Translations under genes and position numbers: made by a program | Source: XYA12-FULL-58-9 sp001798605 | GTDB taxonomy: Bacteria; Myxococcota; XYA12-FULL-58-9 | NCBI GenBank assembly: GCA_036736205.1 | Contig: DAINMX010000236.1 | Coordinates: 1 to 10,079 of the forward strand | Reading direction: 5' to 3' | Length of the DNA: 10,079 nt | Notes under the pieces: model-generated | Told to the model about the DNA's origin: nothing | The model's database searches: none | What the model saw: only the letters and a program-made list of their open reading frames with translations | In this document: positions 6,449 through 10,079 of the stretch, piece after piece | How the letters are laid out: the number at the start of each line of letters is the position of its first letter | Position numbering within the stretch: the stretch's first letter is position 1

Positions 6449-6685
6449 TTATGCCCTCCCTTTTCGTGTGACCTTCGCTGGCGCGTAGCCGAGGGCACTC
6501 ATCGCGGCCTTCGGCTCTCGATCCAGGATGCACAACAGCGCACGCGCGGGCCCCGCAGGTTCCCGCAACCCTTGCTCCCAATTCGTCACGGTCCGAAGTC
6601 CGATCCCGAGCATTTGAGCAAACTGCCGTTGTGACATGCCGAGCTTCTTCCGCACGGTCACCGGTTTGGATGTTTTGAATGCCAT
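6449..6685 (-). CDS. XRE-family (HigA/NadS-like) DNA-binding regulator
   Basis: A 78-residue helix-turn-helix protein. The core MSQRQFAQMLGIGLRTVTNW followed by EQGLREPAGPARALLCILDR is typical of small Cro/C1-type regulators and antitoxin-like proteins of the HigA/NadS group. I chose ATG 6685, preceded by GAGAGGT about 11 bases upstream. Alternative in-frame starts are ATG 6715 and ATG 6727, which would add 10 or 14 residues; the 6727 start lies just beyond the previous stop. No toxin gene flanks it, so an antitoxin role is unlikely. Its position between the xis-like gene and int suggests control of integration and excision, or autoregulation of the operon; this is inference. Confidence 0.85.
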   Translation of the reverse strand: MAFKTSKPVTVRKKLGMSQRQFAQMLGIGLRTVTNWEQGLREPAGPARALLCILDREPKAAMSALGYAPAKVTRKGRA

Positions 6686-6729
6686 CACGGCAGTATACCT
6701 CTCTGGGGTACTCATCGCCACAACCATCC

Positions 6730-6969
6730 CTACCTGCCCAGGTTTGGCAGTCCGGATCTAATCGGCAATACGGTGGTGCCCTGTCGTCCACCTCGCGCCC
6801 AGGCCCGAATCGCCTCCGGCTCGAAGCGCACCGCACGACCTATGCGGATGGTCGGCAACGAGTCATCTGCGGCGCGTTTGCTTACCCAGCTCTCCGACAT
6901 CTGCAGAAAGGCCGCCACCTCTTTGACGGTCCACAGCCCCTCGTAACCTGTCTGTCCCATCGCAATCAT
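6730..6969 (-). CDS. AlpA/excisionase-like helix-turn-helix protein (int-proximal)
   Basis: A 79-residue protein of the MerR-like excisionase/HTH_17 type. The segment LWTVKEVAAFLQMSESWVSK, then LPTIRIGRAVRFEPEAIRAW, is the classic winged-helix Xis/AlpA pattern. It probably bends DNA at the attachment sites or acts as a transcription factor for int. The start ATG 6969 shares its A with the TGA of the primase-polymerase gene, and GGGAGG lies 6 bases upstream, so translation is probably coupled. An upstream extension to 7071 would read within the preceding gene and is rejected. Its place directly before the regulator and int matches rep-xis-int layouts of tRNA-targeting elements, so it is the better candidate for the true excisionase. 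Confidence 0.88.
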   Translation of the reverse strand: MIAMGQTGYEGLWTVKEVAAFLQMSESWVSKRAADDSLPTIRIGRAVRFEPEAIRAWARGGRQGTTVLPIRSGLPNLGR

Positions 6970-7784
6970 CACTTGCCTCCCGCCTTTCGGCGTTCTCTCC
7001 GATCGATCGACATCACGGTCCGACGGATTTCCCCGACCAATAACGGCGGTCGCAGGTGGTCGCGGGACCACCCGATCAACAACTCTGTAGCAGCGCCATG
7101 ATCGACGCCGAGGGCCAGTAGGTAACCGGCTCGCTTGGCCACTGCGTGGTTGCGTTCGCCATGTGGAACCTGTGCCCGAAATACTTCACCCCAATTTGTG
7201 TGAGCCGTCGGCATGCGAGAACCGTTGACGAGCGCCACAAGCCAAGGGGGTGCCTCGGCGATGGCTATCTCGTGCGGTCCCCGCCCATGGACCCAGACGT
7301 ATCGCTCGCCGCTCACATGCATGGACGGCGGCGCAATGACGAACCCACCCGCACCGCGCACGTCCACGCCGACCAGCACCGCCACACGGCAACGAACGGG
7401 CACCTTGGCAGGCATGCGCCAAAACAGGTGCAACCCATCGTTTCCCGTGCGTGACGTGACCGTGACGGGCAATTGACCGTGACGTCTTTCGGCCTCAGCC
7501 ATGCTGGCTTTGCCCGCCGCGCCGTCCACGTCGAGGACCCAAAACGTCCCGGTGGTTCCTAGGCCGACATTCCACTGTCGTTCGCCACGCCACCACCCGG
7601 CAATCTTCACGGCGTCGGGAGTTGCACCGTTGCAGCCGTCATGCGTGGCTGGGTGCTTGCCCGACCGCTCACATGCCGGATTGCCACAAGAGCAGCCTTC
7701 ACCCGTGGGGAAGTGGACGGGAAGCACGAACCACCCTCGACGTGCGTACCATGCCGCAGACTTTGCGACGTCCGGGCGGCTCAT
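6969..7784 (-). CDS. Bifunctional primase-polymerase (prim-pol)
   Basis: Archaeo-eukaryotic-type replicative primase of 271 residues, making primers (and possibly extending them) for the element. Seen: N-terminal WYARRGWFVLPVH; a cysteine/histidine patch CSCG...C...GKHP at 31-45 typical of mobile-element prim-pols; metal-binding DVD at 85-87; GLHLF with His119; and VDVRGAGGFVIAPPS with Asp141. The C-terminal ~75 residues (GERNHAVAKRAGYLLALG, then PPLLVGEIRRTVMSI) look like a PriCT-type linker domain. ATG 7784 overlaps the helicase stop by four bases (ATGA). In many phages and plasmids this domain is fused to the helicase; here it is a separate gene placed after it. Strong family call; activity inferred. 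Confidence 0.92.
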   Translation of the reverse strand: MSRPDVAKSAAWYARRGWFVLPVHFPTGEGCSCGNPACERSGKHPATHDGCNGATPDAVKIAGWWRGERQWNVGLGTTGTFWVLDVDGAAGKASMAEAERRHGQLPVTVTSRTGNDGLHLFWRMPAKVPVRCRVAVLVGVDVRGAGGFVIAPPSMHVSGERYVWVHGRGPHEIAIAEAPPWLVALVNGSRMPTAHTNWGEVFRAQVPHGERNHAVAKRAGYLLALGVDHGAATELLIGWSRDHLRPPLLVGEIRRTVMSIDRRERRKAGGK

Positions 7785-9370
7785 CCCTCTTCTCCTGGCT
7801 CCCGGCAGTAGCCGTCGCCGGCAGGAAACAAGCCTTTTGATCGGGCTTCCTGTGGACCATGTAGACCATTGCAGCCCTTTTCCCGGCCCTCACTCACAAG
7901 ATGAGTGCAAGGAGTCGGGGCCTCAAAAGTGGATTGATCGTCTACACCGTCTACTTGGCAGGGTTCACCTGGCACCCGCAGACGAATGCCGCGCCAGACA
8001 ACCCGCCCGTCAATCTTGCCCTTGAGCAACCGTGACCGGTCTCCGAGGTTGGCACCAAACACCTTTGGGCTCGGCACTCTCTCGCCGTTGGCCTCGCACC
8101 ACTGTTTGAAATCTGCGTACAAGTCTTTGGCCGTTTCGCGGGCGTCCACAGTCAAGGTGCAACGCTCATCGAGGAAGTGACCGATGGTGTCTTGGTCGTT
8201 GCGATACTCGGCAGAGGCAGCACGCACGGCATCGGGCGGTTGTAGGCCTTGACGTTGCCAATCGAGGCACCCCAGGACAGCCCACCGCAGAATGCCGGGC
8301 AACTCGGCGCGTAGCTTCTGCGGCAAGTCAGGGTCACGCTCTTGCTCGGGTATGGTCACGTTGAATGGAACCAACATCAGACGGCGCCAAATCGCATTGT
8401 CGGTTCCACGCACAATCGGTTTGTGGTTGGCACACAACCACAACTTGTGGGTAGGCGAGAACTCGAAGAAGTCTTTGCCCATGAAGCGAGCCTTGATTCG
8501 ATCTCCGCCAGTCAGCTGCTTGACCGTCGTCTCTGCCAGATAGCGGCCTGCCTCCACCTCTTGTGTGACCACCAGGCGCGCACCCGCAAGGTCGGCTTGT
8601 TCGGTCGGGTGGGCCTCGCCCCGTTTTGCCAGCAACAGGTCAGGTGCGGACTGCTTCCCATAGTCCCCGGTCAACGCCAGCAGCGTGCCGGTGAGCGTTG
8701 ACTTGCCGTTGGCACCCTGGCCGTGGAGAAAGAATAGGACTTGCTCGCCGACATCTCCGGTGAGGCTGTAGCCGACCGACCGCGCGACAAACGCGATCAG
8801 GTCTTGATCGTCCGCGAACACGCGCGCCAGGAACGCGCGCCAAGTCGGACAATCCGCGTCGTGGTGATACGCCACGGGGGCGTATTTGCTATTGAGATCT
8901 GCACGTCGATGCGCGTTCAGACTCCCGGTTGTGAGGTCGATGGTGCCGTTGGCGACGTTGAGGAACCATCGGTTCGAGTCCAGCTCGGCGGCTCTGATGC
9001 GCACAGCTGGTTCCGATTGCGCCAGGCCGACCATTGCGTCGCGCTTCCGCTTCGTCTCGGCACCAATGGCGGCCTTGGTGAGTGCGATCCTCTGAGCGTC
9101 GGGGAGTCTCGCGGCTTTTGGATAGAGATCCCTAACGGTAGCCTTCGCTAGTTGTTGCACAGCGGCACCGTCATCGGGCGCAAATCGTCGTCCATCCCAC
9201 ACGAGCCACTGCCTGGCCTCGGAGCAGTATCGCAGGTCAGCGCCATACTCGCTGACAAGCAACTCGGCGAGACGGGTTTCAGTCAAGGTGTCAGTGGGCC
9301 CAACAGAGCCGCCGGGCGCATCTTCGTCGCCGGGCGGCGGTGGGTTATCTTCAGTGTACGCTGTGGTCAT
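7781..9370 (-). CDS. P4/D5-type SF3 replicative DNA helicase
   Basis: A 529-residue superfamily 3 helicase of the phage/plasmid primase P4-family C-terminal type, expected to unwind the element's origin as a hexamer. Seen: a D5_N-like region with WLVWDGRRF at 55-63 and LNVANGTIDLTTGSL at 137-151; Walker A GQGANGKST at 217-225; Walker B-like RLVVTQEVE at 265-273; motif C with Asn315 (LWLCANHKP); and arginine-finger candidates R329/R330 in IWRRLMLVPF. The C-terminal third includes a small DNA-binding-like region (about 415-480) and a tail without clear similarity. No primase domain is present; it is encoded by the next gene. ATG 9370 overlaps the upstream HTH gene stop by four bases. Confidence 0.94.
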   Translation of the reverse strand: MTTAYTEDNPPPPGDEDAPGGSVGPTDTLTETRLAELLVSEYGADLRYCSEARQWLVWDGRRFAPDDGAAVQQLAKATVRDLYPKAARLPDAQRIALTKAAIGAETKRKRDAMVGLAQSEPAVRIRAAELDSNRWFLNVANGTIDLTTGSLNAHRRADLNSKYAPVAYHHDADCPTWRAFLARVFADDQDLIAFVARSVGYSLTGDVGEQVLFFLHGQGANGKSTLTGTLLALTGDYGKQSAPDLLLAKRGEAHPTEQADLAGARLVVTQEVEAGRYLAETTVKQLTGGDRIKARFMGKDFFEFSPTHKLWLCANHKPIVRGTDNAIWRRLMLVPFNVTIPEQERDPDLPQKLRAELPGILRWAVLGCLDWQRQGLQPPDAVRAASAEYRNDQDTIGHFLDERCTLTVDARETAKDLYADFKQWCEANGERVPSPKVFGANLGDRSRLLKGKIDGRVVWRGIRLRVPGEPCQVDGVDDQSTFEAPTPCTHLVSEGREKGCNGLHGPQEARSKGLFPAGDGYCREPGEEG

Positions 9371-9582
9371 AACAGGTCCCCGCGAGCTCTGTTCTCTCCG
9401 TTTGGCGATTGACGGGACCTCTCCAACAGGAGACGTTCGATCAGCTCGGGATCGAATAGATATCGATTGCCCGCCTTGAGGCAGGGGAGGCGACCTGAGT
9501 CAGCTTCCTTCCTGAGCCACGCGCGCGTGACTCGCAGTCGGCGAGCAACCGCAGCCAGTGTCCATATGTGCTGTTCAACCAT
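9367..9582 (-). CDS. AlpA/excisionase-like helix-turn-helix protein (operon-leading)
   Basis: A 71-residue protein of the HTH_17/excisionase family: IWTLAAVARRLRVTRAWLRK followed by GRLPCLKAGNRYLFDPELIERLLLER is the MerR-like winged-helix pattern. As first gene of the replication operon and overlapping the helicase start by four bases (ATGA), it may be an operon regulator, an origin-binding factor or a second directionality factor. ATG 9582 is favoured because similarity starts there, but no Shine-Dalgarno is visible; a GTG at 9600 would add six residues. A leaderless or poorly initiated message is possible. The 11-bp repeats 54-86 bp upstream are obvious candidate binding sites. Confidence 0.82.
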   Translation of the reverse strand: MVEQHIWTLAAVARRLRVTRAWLRKEADSGRLPCLKAGNRYLFDPELIERLLLERSRQSPNGENRARGDLL

Positions 9583-9690
9583 GCGCGCATTTTCGCACAC
9601 ACCGCGCTAGTTGCTCAGGACGCGAGGAGGCAACGACGGGGAATTGACGGGGAATCTACGGGGAATCTACGGCACGCCAGGGTCGCCGGT
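9583..9690 (-). promoter_or_regulatory. Leader region of the replication operon
   Basis: This 108-bp gap between the winged-helix gene and the first operon gene is the only real intergenic space in the element part. It holds the three 11-bp repeats at 9636-9668. No convincing -35/-10 pair was found on the minus strand, and transcription could also read in from the gene upstream. Confidence 0.45.
9636..9668 (-). repeat. Three 11-bp tandem repeats (candidate iterons/operator)
   Basis: On the plus strand the units are ACGGGGAATTG, ACGGGGAATCT and ACGGGGAATCT, back to back, at 9636-9646, 9647-9657 and 9658-9668, followed by a partial ACGG. The 11-bp period is close to one helical turn, so a repeated protein would bind one DNA face. 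They lie just upstream of the HTH-helicase-primase genes, which suits an origin iteron cluster or an autoregulatory operator. The repeat is certain; the function is inferred. Confidence 0.85.
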
Positions 9691-10079
9691 TCATCCGTCT
9701 TCGCTTTTTGGAGACCATTCGCCGATGGCTTCCCGGCCAGCCTCCGTGATTTCAATGCCCTTCTTGGGGATGTAGTCAACCAATGGCGGTTTGCGACTGG
9801 CCATGACCTGTGAGTGTCGGGCCATTGTCTTCCTGTCAGGGGGGTAATTGGGTTCCAACGTGACCGAAAGAGCTTCAAGCCGAACTCGTCCCGGCGTGTC
9901 CCGCAGGGATGCGAGGATACGTCGGTCGAGGTCGTCAAGACCTGAGACCAGCTCTGACCTGTCGGAGGTCTCCTCGCCGCCCAACGGCTGCCCTGGCGGC
10001 TCTGATGGCAGCGGCCTCCCCGACTCGAGAAGAATCTCAAATGACGCCCATGGCTTAACGTCCTCGAATCGCTTGGTGT
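9691..10079 (-). CDS. Winged-helix-like DNA-binding protein, 5' part outside window
   Basis: The minus-strand frame is open from the window edge to the TGA at 9691-9693, giving at least 129 residues, so the TTG at 9984 is probably internal rather than the start. The upstream part reads as ordinary protein (FEDVKPWASFEILLESG) followed by a Pro/Glu-rich linker. The C-terminal ~75 residues, LDDLDRRILASLRDTPGRVR through YIPKKGIEITEAGREAIGEW, have the helix pattern and glycine wing of a MarR/PadR-like winged helix. No catalytic motif is visible. It is on the same strand as the replication operon, 108 bp ahead of it, and may regulate it. I do not recognise a named family; domain assignment is by pattern only. 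Confidence 0.7.
   Translation of the reverse strand, partial: TKRFEDVKPWASFEILLESGRPLPSEPPGQPLGGEETSDRSELVSGLDDLDRRILASLRDTPGRVRLEALSVTLEPNYPPDRKTMARHSQVMASRKPPLVDYIPKKGIEITEAGREAIGEWSPKSEDG

Larger units (their letters stand above)
5099..10079. mobile_element. Integrated mobile element at tRNA-Arg(TCT), left part
   Basis: From the tRNA 3' end to the window edge all recognisable genes lie on the minus strand and belong to an integration, regulation and replication module: integrase, XRE regulator, Xis-like protein, primase-polymerase, D5/P4-type helicase, second Xis-like protein and a winged-helix-like protein. The DNA looks more GC-rich than the ugd region (judged by eye). The gene set fits a replicative integrative element or a phage satellite. 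Nothing seen decides between these: no Tra, capsid, terminase or cargo gene. The right boundary is beyond the window. Confidence 0.85.

Noticed and set aside
6449..6685. Antitoxin of a toxin-antitoxin pair.
   Set aside because: Neighbours are a Xis-like protein and the integrase; no toxin-like small gene is adjacent.
6447..6836. Integrase frame open upstream to 6836 (608-residue reading).
   Set aside because: The extra ~130 residues overlap the XRE and Xis-like genes in another frame and are Arg/Cys/Asp-rich without domain character; ATG 6446 has a strong ribosome binding site.
9615..10040. Minus-strand 141-residue frame overlapping the winged-helix gene.
   Set aside because: Arg/Ser/Pro-rich composition; the other frame has a coherent winged-helix pattern and stays open to the window edge.

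Overview
The window reads as bacterial chromosome (about 5 kb of core genes) followed by the left part of an integrated mobile element that starts at a tRNA gene and runs off the right edge. The lineage cannot be fixed from sequence alone. A tRNA with encoded CCA, a DUF6172-type protein, a stand-alone NFACT-R protein and an integrase with a cysteine-rich insertion resemble what I know from deltaproteobacterial or myxobacterial relatives more than Actinobacteria. This is an inference by recall of protein families.

Host part (1-5101). The 3' end of a VAT1-like quinone oxidoreductase/alcohol dehydrogenase (1-618) is followed by a repeat-rich, G-run-rich spacer and a eukaryote-like UDP-glucose 6-dehydrogenase (810-2258, +). 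A small stand-alone NFACT-R protein (2292-2696, -) converges on it. A spacer with a 29-bp direct repeat and three short hairpins separates NFACT-R from a divergently transcribed DUF6172 protein (2890-3201, +). A DEAD-box RNA helicase with a repetitive basic tail (3223-4890, -) converges on that gene. A tRNA-Arg(TCT) gene with a plausible promoter (5025-5101, +) completes the host side.

Element part (about 5099 to beyond 10079). Six complete minus-strand genes form one tightly packed unit running toward the tRNA: AlpA/Xis-like HTH protein, P4/D5-type SF3 helicase, primase-polymerase, second AlpA/Xis-like HTH protein, XRE regulator and tyrosine integrase. Three junctions overlap by 1 or 4 bases and the XRE-integrase gap is 2 bases. 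A seventh minus-strand gene, encoding a winged-helix-like protein, is cut by the right edge. Three 11-bp tandem repeats precede the operon and are candidate iterons or operators. The integrase reading frame runs antisense through the whole tRNA gene, so in the integrated state its last ~29 codons and its stop come from attachment-site and flanking host DNA.

The logic resembles replicative integrative elements and phage satellites (rep-xis-int beside a tRNA 3' end). No capsid, packaging, conjugation or cargo gene is visible here, and the right attachment site is not in the window.
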